Below are positions 9,234-18,385 of a DNA stretch of 64,000 bases, in pieces (the stretch's first letter is position 1; the number at the start of each line of letters is the position of its first letter). Under the pieces are notes generated by a model that saw nothing but the letters and a program-made list of their open reading frames with translations, was not told the origin of the DNA and ran no database searches. This stretch comes from Lentilitoribacter sp039986595. Lineage in GTDB: Bacteria; Pseudomonadota; Alphaproteobacteria; Rhizobiales; Rhizobiaceae. Where the stretch lies: NCBI GenBank assembly GCA_039986595.1, contig JBDWQJ010000004.1, positions 434,001 to 498,000 of the forward strand. Reading direction: 5' to 3'. The position numbers and the translations under genes are program-made.

Positions 9234-10031
9234 ATGACTAACCTTGCGAATTCAAGTTCTGTGTATGGTAAGTTAACTCGGTTATTAGCAATATCAGTTA
9301 TTGCCATTGGCTTTGCTGGGTGTGCCTCTAAGGGCGGCATTACAACAGGTTCGGTTTCTAAATTTAATAAGCCACTTGCGCAAATGAATGCGAGTGAATT
9401 GGGTTCAGCAGCCAATAGTGTTGGCGCGCGTTATTCCAAAAACCCGAAAGACCCCGGCATTGCGATGCAATACGCATCTATTTTGCAGATGAACGGCCAA
9501 AGCAAACAATCGCTCGCCGTTATGCAACAAGCAGCTATCCACAATCCTGAAGATCGCACTGTGTTAGCAGCTTACGGTAAATCGTTAGCAAGCGCGGGGC
9601 ATTTAGAGCAGGCACTTACAACTATTCGCCGCGCGCAAACTCCAGATCAACCAGATTGGAAGCTTTTGTCAGCAGAAGGTGCGATCCTTGATCAACTTGG
9701 TGAGACAGTTGAAGCACGCCGTAAATATCGTGAAGCGCTCGATCGCAAACCGAATGAGCCAACAATTTTGTCCAACATCGGCATGTCATATTTGCTCGCT
9801 GGTGATTTACGTACCGCAGAAACTTATCTGCGTAATGCATCCAACCAACCAACCGCAGATAGCCGCGTGCGCCAAAACTTAGCACTCGTGATCGGATTGC
9901 AGGGTCGATTTGAAGAAGCAGAGCAGGTTGCGCGCAATGAGCTTTCAAGCCAGCAGGCAGAAGCAAATGTGACTTACCTAAAGCGCATGATTGCTCAAAA
10001 TAATTCTTGGAAGAAACTAAAGAAAACCTAA
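9234..10031 (+). CDS. TPR-repeat lipoprotein of the TadD type
   Basis: 265-residue exported protein. A hydrophobic stretch ends in the lipobox GFAGC with Cys30 as the lipidated residue. It is followed by tetratricopeptide repeats (about 65-250), for example REALDRKPNEPTILSNIGMS. Rhizobial Tad systems use such a lipoprotein (TadD) to help the CpaC secretin assemble; the rest of the pilus cluster lies about 26 kb further on at 36280-47359, so the role in piliation is inferred from family resemblance. The ATG at 9234 has GGAG seven bases upstream; the earlier TTG at 9222 is not needed. Confidence 0.72.
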   Translation: MTNLANSSSVYGKLTRLLAISVIAIGFAGCASKGGITTGSVSKFNKPLAQMNASELGSAANSVGARYSKNPKDPGIAMQYASILQMNGQSKQSLAVMQQAAIHNPEDRTVLAAYGKSLASAGHLEQALTTIRRAQTPDQPDWKLLSAEGAILDQLGETVEARRKYREALDRKPNEPTILSNIGMSYLLAGDLRTAETYLRNASNQPTADSRVRQNLALVIGLQGRFEEAEQVARNELSSQQAEANVTYLKRMIAQNNSWKKLKKT

Positions 10032-10044
10032 AACAGCGCTTTGT

Positions 10045-11457
10045 TTAAAATCCATAAGGAATTGTCTTACGATTATTGGGATCAATCTCAAGTTTGCGCT
10101 TGAGCGGTGGGACCGCGCGTTGATGACAATCTGAACGATCACAAATCCGGCACGAAATCCCGATAGGTTCAAATGCTGTATCGCGGTTGATATCTAAATC
10201 ATCTGCATAGACCAAATCCCCTGCGTGAACGATCTCACACCCCAAAGCTAATGCATGTCGTTGCACGGGTTTACGAAATCCACCACGCCGTTTTGAAACT
10301 GCAGTCGACAAACATAAATACCGCACACCATCAGGGGTTTCCGCAAGTTGCCTTAGTATTTGATCAGGTGTTTCAAAGGCGCGATGTGCATTCCATAAAG
10401 GGCAAGCTGAACCAAATCTTGCAAATTGTAGCTTGGTCGCGCTGTGTCGTTTGGTGATATTTCCCGCCTGATCCAGTCTTGCAAAGAAAAACGGAATGCC
10501 TTTTGCCCCTGGTCGTTGCAATGTGCTTAAGCGGTGAGCAACCTGCTCTAAGCTCGCACCAAAATAATCTGCAAGCATTTCAAGATCATGGCGATATTCG
10601 CGTGCTGTTTCCAAGAAAACACCATAGGGCAGCGTTGCAGCGCCAGCGAAATAATTTGCTAACCCAATCCGACAAATATCTTGCGCATCTTCTGATCTGA
10701 AATCAGCTTGCGCAATGATATTATCGATGGTTTTTTGATGCTCGAGGAAAGCTATTTGATGCGCGATTTGAAACGTGTTTGTTGCATGGCTGGCTTGGCT
10801 ATTGAGCCGCAATATGCGCGCATTTTCATCATAGGATCTGATCACGCGGTCTTTTTCTTCACTTGATAAGGACACATGCACACGATGTTTGCGCTCGATA
10901 TGATCTGCAAATGCACGTAGATTTTTTTGCCCCCGGTGATCAAAACTGCTTGAAAGCTTTTCGGCCAACACATCCAATTCATGAACGTAATTATCTAAAT
11001 AATGGAAAAAATCGCGAACTTCTTCATAAGGTGTGGGATCGGTGAGTGCGCCACTGCGTTCGAGCGTATCATCAAGCTCAGCTAATTGCTCACCTGCATG
11101 GCGCAGTGCTTGATGCATGGATAAAAATGCTTTCGCCACCGCTGGTGCATTTTGTGACACGAGTTTTAAATCCTGCACGCTGGGGGCTTCGCCACCAAAT
11201 AATGGATCAGCCAAGGCTTCGGCCATATCCGCAAGCAAGCGATCACTGTCGTCTTCAGATAATGTGGTAATATCGACGGCAAACTTTTCGGCCAATGCCA
11301 GCAATACTGTTGCCGTTAAATGGCGTTGATTATTTTCAATCTGATTGAGATAGCTTGTTGAAATGCCCAACTGATCGGCAAAATTTGCCTGTGTCAGCTT
11401 ATTCTCTTGCCGAATAGCTTTGATATTTCGGCCAACAAATAGTTTTCGTCCGCGCAT
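10045..11457 (-). CDS. pccR: PccR/ScfR-type short-chain acyl-CoA-responsive regulator
   Basis: 470-residue regulator. Residues 1-65 are a Cro/C1-type helix-turn-helix (NKLTQANFADQLGISTSYLN). The middle is an IrrE/ImmA-like domain that lacks an HExxH zinc motif (FQIAHQIAFLEHQ). The C-terminal domain contains the conserved cysteines CRICDRSDCH. This is the layout of the RamB/ScfR/PccR family; in Rhodobacter sphaeroides PccR controls propionyl-CoA carboxylase and binds TTTGCAAA-type sequences. Here it is divergent from pccB, and TTTGCAAA lies in the shared intergenic region, which makes PccR the best name. Confidence 0.87.
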   Translation of the reverse strand: MRGRKLFVGRNIKAIRQENKLTQANFADQLGISTSYLNQIENNQRHLTATVLLALAEKFAVDITTLSEDDSDRLLADMAEALADPLFGGEAPSVQDLKLVSQNAPAVAKAFLSMHQALRHAGEQLAELDDTLERSGALTDPTPYEEVRDFFHYLDNYVHELDVLAEKLSSSFDHRGQKNLRAFADHIERKHRVHVSLSSEEKDRVIRSYDENARILRLNSQASHATNTFQIAHQIAFLEHQKTIDNIIAQADFRSEDAQDICRIGLANYFAGAATLPYGVFLETAREYRHDLEMLADYFGASLEQVAHRLSTLQRPGAKGIPFFFARLDQAGNITKRHSATKLQFARFGSACPLWNAHRAFETPDQILRQLAETPDGVRYLCLSTAVSKRRGGFRKPVQRHALALGCEIVHAGDLVYADDLDINRDTAFEPIGISCRICDRSDCHQRAVPPLKRKLEIDPNNRKTIPYGF

Positions 11458-11466
11458 GTTTACAAC

Positions 11467-11497
11467 TTTGCAAAATTAAATATGCAATATTTGCTAA
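11467..11497. promoter_or_regulatory. Probable PccR operator cluster
   Basis: Three related boxes lie in the pccR-pccB intergenic region: TTTGCAAA (11467-11474), TATGCAAT (11481-11488) and TTTGCTAA (11490-11497). The first is a perfect palindrome identical to the core recognised by PccR in Rhodobacter (from memory of the literature). The site begins ten bases upstream of the pccR start, so autoregulation is likely as well as control of pccB. A further TTGCAT is nearby at about 11509. Confidence 0.6.
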
Positions 11498-11573
11498 ACT
11501 GACTATGTTGCATTTTCAAGTCTTATTTTTCACAGAAAGTGCTTTATAAGCATGGGTTAACAAAGGGGTTGAT

Positions 11574-13106
11574 ATGCAGCACATACTTGATGAACTAGAA
11601 AAACGTCGCGACGAAGCGCGGCTTGGTGGCGGTCAGCGACGCATCGATGCGCAACATAAAAAGGGCAAATTAACCGCCCGCGAGCGTATCGATGTTCTTT
11701 TAGACGAAGGCACGTTTGAAGAATACGACATGTATAAGACCCACCGCTGCACCGATTTTGGTATGAGTGAGAGCCAACCACCCGGCGACGGTGTTGTCAC
11801 AGGCTGGGGCACAATTAATGGCCGCCCGGTTTATCTTTATGCGCAAGACTTTACGGTCTTTGGCGGATCGCTGTCTGAAACCCATGCTGAGAAAATTTGC
11901 AAAATCATGGATCTGGCGGTTCAAAACGGTGTTCCAGTGATTGGCCTTTGCGATTCAGGCGGTGCACGCATCCAAGAAGGTGTGGCGTCCCTTGGCGGCT
12001 ATGCCGAAGTTTTCTGGCGTAATGCGCAAGCTTCAGGTGTTGTGCCACAGATTTCCGTCATTATGGGCCCATGTGCGGGTGGCGCGGTGTATTCACCCGC
12101 AATGACCGACTTTATCTTTATGGTCAAAGACACAAGTTACATGTTTGTGACCGGTCCTGATGTGGTGAAAACCGTTACAAATGAAATTGTCACAGCCGAA
12201 GAGCTTGGCGGCGCGACCACACATACCAAAAAGTCCTCCGTTGCAGATGGTGCTTTTGAAAATGATGTTGAAGCGCTGCTGCAAATCCGCGAATTTTACG
12301 ATTTTCTGCCACTTTCAAATCGAGATGGTGCGCCGTATCTGCCAACAACTGACCCTGTCACCCGGACAGAAGAATCACTTGATACTTTGGTGCCTGAAAA
12401 TCCAAACATGCCTTATGACATGCATGAAGTGATTTCAAAAACAGCCGATGAAGGCCAGTTTTATGAAATCCAAAAGGACTATGCAGGCAATATTCTAACC
12501 GGCTTTATTCGCATCAATGGCGATACGGTCGGCGTTGTTGCCAACCAACCAATGGTGCTTGCTGGTTGCTTGGATATTGATTCATCTAAAAAAGCAGCTC
12601 GCTTTATTCGCTTTTGTGACGCGTTTAATATTCCACTTCTCACCTTTGTTGATGTCCCAGGTTTCTTGCCCGGTACTGCGCAGGAATATGGCGGCATCAT
12701 CAAACATGGTGCAAAACTCTTATTTGCTTATGCGGAAGCCAATGTACCGATGGTCACAGTGATCACTCGCAAAGCTTATGGCGGGGCTTATGATGTGATG
12801 GCATCCAAACATATTCGTTCTGATGTGAATTACACATGGCCAACAGCAGAAATTGCTGTCATGGGCGCAAAAGGTGCCACAGAGATTTTATATCGTTCTG
12901 AGCTTGATAATCCTGAAAAAATTGCCGAACGCACCAAAGAATACGAGGATCGCTTTGCAAATCCATTTGTTGCTGCCCAGCGCGGTTTTGTCGATGAAGT
13001 GATCATGCCCCATTCAACCCGCCGCCGTGTTGCGCGCGCATTTGAAATGCTAAAAACCAAGCAGACAAATGAGCCGTTTAAAAAACACAACAACATGCCG
13101 CTATAG
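11574..13106 (+). CDS. pccB: Propionyl-CoA carboxylase beta (carboxyltransferase) subunit
   Basis: 510-residue carboxyltransferase that moves carboxybiotin carbon to propionyl-CoA, giving (S)-methylmalonyl-CoA. The two crotonase-like halves are clear: DSGGARIQEG and MGPCAGGAVYSPA in the first (acyl-CoA side) and FVDVPGFLPGTAQEYGGI with ITRKAYGGAYDVM in the second (biotin side). Length is normal for PccB. First gene of the operon pccB-orf-pccA-mutase, transcribed divergently from pccR. Confidence 0.95.
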   Translation: MQHILDELEKRRDEARLGGGQRRIDAQHKKGKLTARERIDVLLDEGTFEEYDMYKTHRCTDFGMSESQPPGDGVVTGWGTINGRPVYLYAQDFTVFGGSLSETHAEKICKIMDLAVQNGVPVIGLCDSGGARIQEGVASLGGYAEVFWRNAQASGVVPQISVIMGPCAGGAVYSPAMTDFIFMVKDTSYMFVTGPDVVKTVTNEIVTAEELGGATTHTKKSSVADGAFENDVEALLQIREFYDFLPLSNRDGAPYLPTTDPVTRTEESLDTLVPENPNMPYDMHEVISKTADEGQFYEIQKDYAGNILTGFIRINGDTVGVVANQPMVLAGCLDIDSSKKAARFIRFCDAFNIPLLTFVDVPGFLPGTAQEYGGIIKHGAKLLFAYAEANVPMVTVITRKAYGGAYDVMASKHIRSDVNYTWPTAEIAVMGAKGATEILYRSELDNPEKIAERTKEYEDRFANPFVAAQRGFVDEVIMPHSTRRRVARAFEMLKTKQTNEPFKKHNNMPL

Positions 13107-13114
13107 GGGATCAA

Positions 13115-13489
13115 ATGCCTAAATTACCTTACATGTTAAAACATCGCGGCTTTCCTTCGCGACTCCCTGGTACTGATTTTCAGTTCACCATTCGCCGAGC
13201 TGCGCCCGTTGCGACAAAAATTGAAAAGCGCGAACGCCACCCTGATCGCAAGAAAATTTTGATCGAAGCCGATACTAATTTTCTTGCTTGTTTGTGGAAT
13301 GCATTTGGTGACCAACCATTTGAACGCGGTAATCTTGATGCTGGGCGCATCGGCACGCTGTTTATGCGTGAGGTCAAACCCATGGATGATAAATTTGACC
13401 CGCAAGATTATGAAGCCATGCTCTATATCGACGAATACGTTGCACGTGCAAGTTTCCCAAAAAGTTTTGAAGAGGAAAATTACAGATGA
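13115..13489 (+). CDS. Small unknown protein encoded between pccB and pccA
   Basis: 124 residues, basic N-terminal half and acidic C-terminal half, without signal peptide or membrane segment. I do not recognise a domain. The start ATG has a purine-rich AGGGGA upstream and begins eight bases after pccB; the stop overlaps the pccA start (ATGA), so it is translated as a member of the carboxylase operon. Residues such as FLACLWNAFGDQPFERG look conserved-protein-like rather than random. A structural or assembly role for the carboxylase, or a role in biotin handling, is only a guess from position. Confidence 0.75.
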   Translation: MPKLPYMLKHRGFPSRLPGTDFQFTIRRAAPVATKIEKRERHPDRKKILIEADTNFLACLWNAFGDQPFERGNLDAGRIGTLFMREVKPMDDKFDPQDYEAMLYIDEYVARASFPKSFEEENYR

Positions 13490-15519
13490 TTACGAAAATC
13501 CTCGTTGCCAATCGCGGCGAAATTGCTTGCCGTGTATTTAAATCCGCCAAAAAGATGGGAATTGCGACCGTTGCCGTTTATTCCGATGCGGACAAAAACG
13601 CGCTCCATACATCCATGGCAGATGAAGCTGTGCATATTGGCCCGGCACCTGCAGCTGAGAGTTACTTGATCATCGATAAAATCATTGCAGCTTGTAAAGA
13701 AACTGGCGCTGATGCTGTGCACCCTGGATATGGATTTTTATCCGAACGGGCTGAATTTGCCGACCGCTTGAAAGAAGAAGGCATCATTTTTGTTGGCCCG
13801 CCAAAGGGCGCCATTGAAAAAATGGGTGACAAAATAACGTCTAAGAAAATTGCTGATGAAGCGGGTGTTTCCACCGTTCCCGGACATATGGGTTTGATTG
13901 ATGACGCGGAACATGCGGTCAAAATCTCAGGTGAAATTGGTTATCCTGTCATGATCAAAGCTTCCGCCGGTGGCGGTGGTAAAGGCATGCGCATTGCATG
14001 GAATGACGACGAGGCGCGTGAAGGGTTTGAGCGTTCTAAATCTGAAGCTGCGAGCTCATTTGGTGATGATCGCATCTTTATTGAGAAGTTCGTTGAAGAA
14101 CCGCGCCATATTGAAATTCAAGTTCTTGCAGATGCGTATGGAAACTGCATTTATTTGGGTGAGCGCGAATGCTCTATTCAGCGCCGCAATCAAAAAGTGA
14201 TTGAGGAAGCTCCTAGCCCATTTTTGGATGAAGCCACTCGTAAAGCGATGGGTGAACAAGCTTGTGCATTATCGCAAGCCGTGGGTTATGCGAGCGCTGG
14301 AACCGTCGAGTTTATCGTTGATAAAAACCGCAATTTCTATTTCCTTGAAATGAATACGCGTTTGCAAGTTGAACACCCTGTCACCGAACTCATCACAGGC
14401 GTTGATCTGGTTGAACAAATGATCAATGTGGCAGCCGGTGAAAGGTTATCGCTTTCCCAAGATGCCATTCAATTGAATGGCTGGGCGATGGAAAGCCGCC
14501 TTTATGCCGAAGATCCTTATCGTAAGTTTTTGCCATCCATTGGTCGTTTGACACGCTACCGCCCACCTGCTGAAGGTGACATTGGTGATGGCAATATTAT
14601 TCGCAATGACACTGGTGTTTATGAAGGTGGCGAGATCTCTATGTATTACGATCCGATGATCGCTAAGCTTTGTACATGGGGAGAAACCCGCGATGACGCC
14701 ATTCAAACAATGTGCGAAGCGCTGGATATGTTTGAGCTTGAGGGCATCGGCCATAATTTACCGTTCTTATCTGCCGTGATGGGTCACGAGCGCTTCCGCT
14801 CGGGCAATATTACAACTGCATTTATCGCAGAGGAATATCCTGAAGGCTTTAAAGGTGTAGAGCTGACTGAAGGCGAATTGAATTCAATTGCATCGGGTGC
14901 TGCGGCGATGATGCTTGTGGAAGCTGAACGCCGCGAAGCACTGAACAGCATTGATCTTGGCACTGATAATCAGGATGAAAAAGACTATGTCGTTCAAATC
15001 GGCGAGGCGCTTATTCCTGTTCTTGTTTCACGCAGCGATGATAAAGTGGAAGGCACGTTTGATATCTCAATTGATGACGGACCAGAACAACAAATATTCT
15101 GTACCTATACCCCGGGTGATACGCTAACCGTGTTCAGCTCTTCTGATGATACCAGTGCGCAAGGTGTAAATTATTTCCTTAAGAGCAACCGCACAGCAGA
15201 CGGGTTTCGTATTCGCACCAGAGGCGCTGATTTAGATGTGAAAGTGCTTACACCGCGCGTTGCAGAACTCCTAGCACTTATGCCCGTTAAAGAAGCTGCT
15301 GATACATCGAAGTATCTGCTCTGCCCAATGCCAGGTTTGGTGATTGATCTTAAAGTGTCTGTCGGTGATGCGATTGAAGAAGGTCAACCATTGGCAATCG
15401 TTGAAGCGATGAAAATGGAGAATGTGTTGAAGGCTGAAAAATCTGGCACCGTGAAAGAAATTCCAGTGAAAACGGGTGATAGTTTAGCAGTTGATGCCGT
15501 GATCATGGAGTTTGAATAA
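13486..15519 (+). CDS. pccA: Propionyl-CoA carboxylase alpha (biotin carboxylase/carrier) subunit
   Basis: 677 residues. The N-terminal biotin carboxylase domain starts ILVANRGEIACRVF and has the ATP-grasp loop KASAGGGGKGMRI (about 160-172) and EMNTRLQVEHPVTE. The middle is the BT linker that binds PccB. The C-terminal biotinyl domain carries the modified lysine in EAMKMENVL (about 643). It overlaps the preceding small gene by four bases and the mutase by one, so all are co-translated. With PccB it forms the propionyl-CoA carboxylase complex. Confidence 0.95.
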   Translation: MITKILVANRGEIACRVFKSAKKMGIATVAVYSDADKNALHTSMADEAVHIGPAPAAESYLIIDKIIAACKETGADAVHPGYGFLSERAEFADRLKEEGIIFVGPPKGAIEKMGDKITSKKIADEAGVSTVPGHMGLIDDAEHAVKISGEIGYPVMIKASAGGGGKGMRIAWNDDEAREGFERSKSEAASSFGDDRIFIEKFVEEPRHIEIQVLADAYGNCIYLGERECSIQRRNQKVIEEAPSPFLDEATRKAMGEQACALSQAVGYASAGTVEFIVDKNRNFYFLEMNTRLQVEHPVTELITGVDLVEQMINVAAGERLSLSQDAIQLNGWAMESRLYAEDPYRKFLPSIGRLTRYRPPAEGDIGDGNIIRNDTGVYEGGEISMYYDPMIAKLCTWGETRDDAIQTMCEALDMFELEGIGHNLPFLSAVMGHERFRSGNITTAFIAEEYPEGFKGVELTEGELNSIASGAAAMMLVEAERREALNSIDLGTDNQDEKDYVVQIGEALIPVLVSRSDDKVEGTFDISIDDGPEQQIFCTYTPGDTLTVFSSSDDTSAQGVNYFLKSNRTADGFRIRTRGADLDVKVLTPRVAELLALMPVKEAADTSKYLLCPMPGLVIDLKVSVGDAIEEGQPLAIVEAMKMENVLKAEKSGTVKEIPVKTGDSLAVDAVIMEFE

Positions 15520-17663
15520 TGGCTGGCTCTGAAAACACAAAACGCGATTGGCTTGATCTTGCAACCAAAGAGATGAAGGGCAAAGACCCTGAAACCTTGA
15601 ACTGGCAGACACCTGAAAACATCGTCGTAAAGCCAGTTTACACAGGCGACGATATCCCTGCATCGGCTGAAAACGATATGCCAGGATTTGCGCCATTCAC
15701 ACGCGGCATCAAAGCAACTATGTATGCAGGCCGCCCGTGGACTATTCGTCAATATGCGGGATTTTCCACCGCAGAGGAAAGTAATGCATTTTATCGCAAG
15801 AACTTAGCCGCTGGCCAAAAAGGGCTTTCTGTAGCCTTCGATCTTGCAACCCACCGAGGCTATGATTCTGACCACCCGCGCGTTGTAGGTGATGTGGGAA
15901 AAGCTGGTGTTGCGATCGACAGCGTTGAAGATATGAAAATTCTCTTCAATGGCATACCACTTGATCAAATGTCGGTTTCTATGACGATGAACGGTGCTGT
16001 TATTCCAGTGCTCGCAATGTTTATTGTTGCAGGTGAAGAGCAAGGGGTGGATCGCGCAAAACTGTCTGGCACCATTCAAAATGACATCCTAAAAGAGTTT
16101 ATGGTGCGTAATACCTACATTTACCCACCTGAACCATCGATGCGCATTATCGCAGATATTATCGATTACACAGCGCGCGAGATGCCGAAGTTCAATTCGA
16201 TTTCTATCTCTGGTTATCACATGCAAGAGGCGGGTGCGACGCTTTCACAAGAGCTTGCCTACACATTAGCTGATGGCATGGAATATGTCAGAGCCGCAAT
16301 GGATAAGGGCCTCGATGTTGACGCATTTGCAGGCCGGTTATCCTTCTTTTTCTGCATAGGCATGAACATCTTTATGGAAGCATCAAAACTACGTGCAGCG
16401 CGAAAGCTATGGGCGAAGATCATGACTGATTTTGGTGCAAAATCTGAGCGTTCCAAAATGCTCCGCACCCATTGCCAAACATCAGGAGTTTCACTGACAG
16501 AACAAGACCCGTACAACAATATTGTGCGCACAACGGTTGAGGCGATGGCGGCAACACTTGGTGGCACGCAATCCTTACACACCAATTCATTTGATGAAGC
16601 AATTGCGCTTCCCACTGAGTTTTCAGCGCGTATTGCAAGAAACACGCAATTAATTTTGCAGCATGAAACAGGCATCACAAATGTGGTCGATCCGCTTGGG
16701 GGGTCTTATTATGTTGAAGCTCTTACCAATGATCTTGCCGATGAAGCATGGCGGTTAATCGAAGAGGTTGAGGCTTTGGGCGGCATGACAAAAGCGGTTG
16801 AACAAGGCTTGCCGAAAATGCGCATTGAAGAATCCGCCGCCAAACGACAGGCACGAATTGATAAAGGCGAAGATGTCATTGTCGGCGTGAATAAGTACCG
16901 TCTTGATGACGAAGCACCGATTGATATTTTGGATATCGACAATGCGAAAGTGCGTAAAGCCCAAATTGCGCGTCTTGAAAAAATGAAAGCGCACCGCGAT
17001 AACAAAACCCATAGCGCGGCTATTGAAAACTTGAAAAAGGTCGCAGCATCGGGCTCAGGCAATTTGCTCGAAGCGGCGGTTGAAGCAGCCAGAGCACGTG
17101 CTTCGCTTGGTGAAATATCTGATGCTATGGAAAACGCGTTTTCTCGCCATAAGGCAACAACGCGGATTATTTCAGGAGTGTACCAATCTGACTATGACGG
17201 TGACCCTGAATATGAAAACTTAAAACAAAAGATTTCTGACATAACTACCCAACGAGATAAGCAGCCGCATATTTTAGTCGCAAAAATGGGGCAGGATGGC
17301 CATGATCGCGGCGCGAAAATCATTTCAACAGCTTTTGCAGACATGGGTTTTGAGGTTGAATTATCTGACATGTTTGAAACGCCGGTTGAGATTGCGGATA
17401 AAGCAATATCAAGCAAGGTTGATGTCATTGGGGTGTCTTCTCTTGCAGCTGGACATAAAACACTTATTCCAGAACTGATCCAAATGCTAAAGGATCGTGA
17501 CTCTGATGATATCATTGTTGTATGCGGTGGAGTGATTCCCGAGCAGGACTATCAGATGTTAAAAGATGCAGGTGTTGCAGAAATTTTTGGCCCTGGTTCT
17601 AATGTTTTGGATGCTGCTAATGCTGTTTTAGGGCAAATTTCAGGTCAGTTGCGTAATAATTAG
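15519..17663 (+). CDS. scpA: Methylmalonyl-CoA mutase, cobalamin-dependent, single-chain
   Basis: 714 residues. An N-terminal TIM-barrel substrate domain (about 20-560, including RQYAGFSTAEESNAFYRKN and HTNSFDEAIALP) is joined to a C-terminal cobalamin domain. The lower-ligand motif GQDGHDRGA (about 590) with GVSSLAAGH and VVCGGVIP completes the B12 fold. It converts (R)-methylmalonyl-CoA into succinyl-CoA, the last step of propionyl-CoA use. The epimerase and the MeaB-type chaperone are not encoded in the window. Start overlaps the pccA stop by one base. Confidence 0.95.
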   Translation: MAGSENTKRDWLDLATKEMKGKDPETLNWQTPENIVVKPVYTGDDIPASAENDMPGFAPFTRGIKATMYAGRPWTIRQYAGFSTAEESNAFYRKNLAAGQKGLSVAFDLATHRGYDSDHPRVVGDVGKAGVAIDSVEDMKILFNGIPLDQMSVSMTMNGAVIPVLAMFIVAGEEQGVDRAKLSGTIQNDILKEFMVRNTYIYPPEPSMRIIADIIDYTAREMPKFNSISISGYHMQEAGATLSQELAYTLADGMEYVRAAMDKGLDVDAFAGRLSFFFCIGMNIFMEASKLRAARKLWAKIMTDFGAKSERSKMLRTHCQTSGVSLTEQDPYNNIVRTTVEAMAATLGGTQSLHTNSFDEAIALPTEFSARIARNTQLILQHETGITNVVDPLGGSYYVEALTNDLADEAWRLIEEVEALGGMTKAVEQGLPKMRIEESAAKRQARIDKGEDVIVGVNKYRLDDEAPIDILDIDNAKVRKAQIARLEKMKAHRDNKTHSAAIENLKKVAASGSGNLLEAAVEAARARASLGEISDAMENAFSRHKATTRIISGVYQSDYDGDPEYENLKQKISDITTQRDKQPHILVAKMGQDGHDRGAKIISTAFADMGFEVELSDMFETPVEIADKAISSKVDVIGVSSLAAGHKTLIPELIQMLKDRDSDDIIVVCGGVIPEQDYQMLKDAGVAEIFGPGSNVLDAANAVLGQISGQLRNN

Positions 17664-17783
17664 TATAAAAATTCAAATGCTTAAACAAAAGGCATATGCT
17701 CACCCGAAAGTATTAAACCCATTTTTAATAAGATCACCCCATAATCACACCTAGTATTTTCACTGTATTAAGGCGTAATAAAA

Positions 17784-18200
17784 ATGGCTGGACAAAAATC
17801 GTCCAAACGTCAAATTAAGGGTACTGAGGGGAACTTTCTTTCTCGACTAATCGTCGAGGAGCAACGTGAGCATGTGCGTCGTCAGATGTATGCGCCATGC
17901 AAAGTTGGCTATATGAAAGATGGACTGCGCGGTTACAGCGTCATGCAGGGCGTGATTGTTGATTTATCTGAAGGTGGTGCGCAGTTAAAACTTCCATTTA
18001 TGTTGACCAGGGGGCAGGATTTATACCTGCTGCTTAAAAATTTCCCGTTTAAGCTTGCATCTGTTGTGGTTGAAGTAACCGATGTTGGCACGCACCTCAA
18101 GTTTGCCAACCCAATACCTCCGGAAGCCGTGCATCAAATTGCATCGGGTCGTCCATATGTGAAGCCGACAAAGGCTAAAGCCCCTAAAAAGAAACCATAA
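17784..18200 (+). CDS. PilZ-domain protein, possible c-di-GMP receptor
   Basis: 138 residues. The two PilZ signatures are present: an RxxxR (REHVR, about residues 29-33) and DLSEGG (about 56-61, D-x-S-x-x-G), followed by the beta-barrel pattern ending in VGTHLKFANP. Both c-di-GMP contact motifs are intact, so ligand binding is plausible. The basic tail (KPTKAKAPKKKP) is unusual. It stands alone between the mutase and the L,D-transpeptidase, so its partner is unknown. Confidence 0.85.
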   Translation: MAGQKSSKRQIKGTEGNFLSRLIVEEQREHVRRQMYAPCKVGYMKDGLRGYSVMQGVIVDLSEGGAQLKLPFMLTRGQDLYLLLKNFPFKLASVVVEVTDVGTHLKFANPIPPEAVHQIASGRPYVKPTKAKAPKKKP

Positions 18201-18385
18201 TAATACTTTTGGGTGATAAGGTGCTACGCTAAAGCGTTGCATAAAGGCCATAGCTATCCAATTAATGATAACAATCGCGTTATTAATCGGTTTAAGACTT
18301 GCAACTCGTTATTAATACAAAATAAACCATAATCATGAGATTTGCCTTAACTGGCAGATTACGATTGGGGACATTAAGTATTATC

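Noticed and set aside
10045..11457. Metallopeptidase activity for PccR
   Set aside because: The IrrE-like domain has no HExxH motif, as in other PccR/ScfR regulators.
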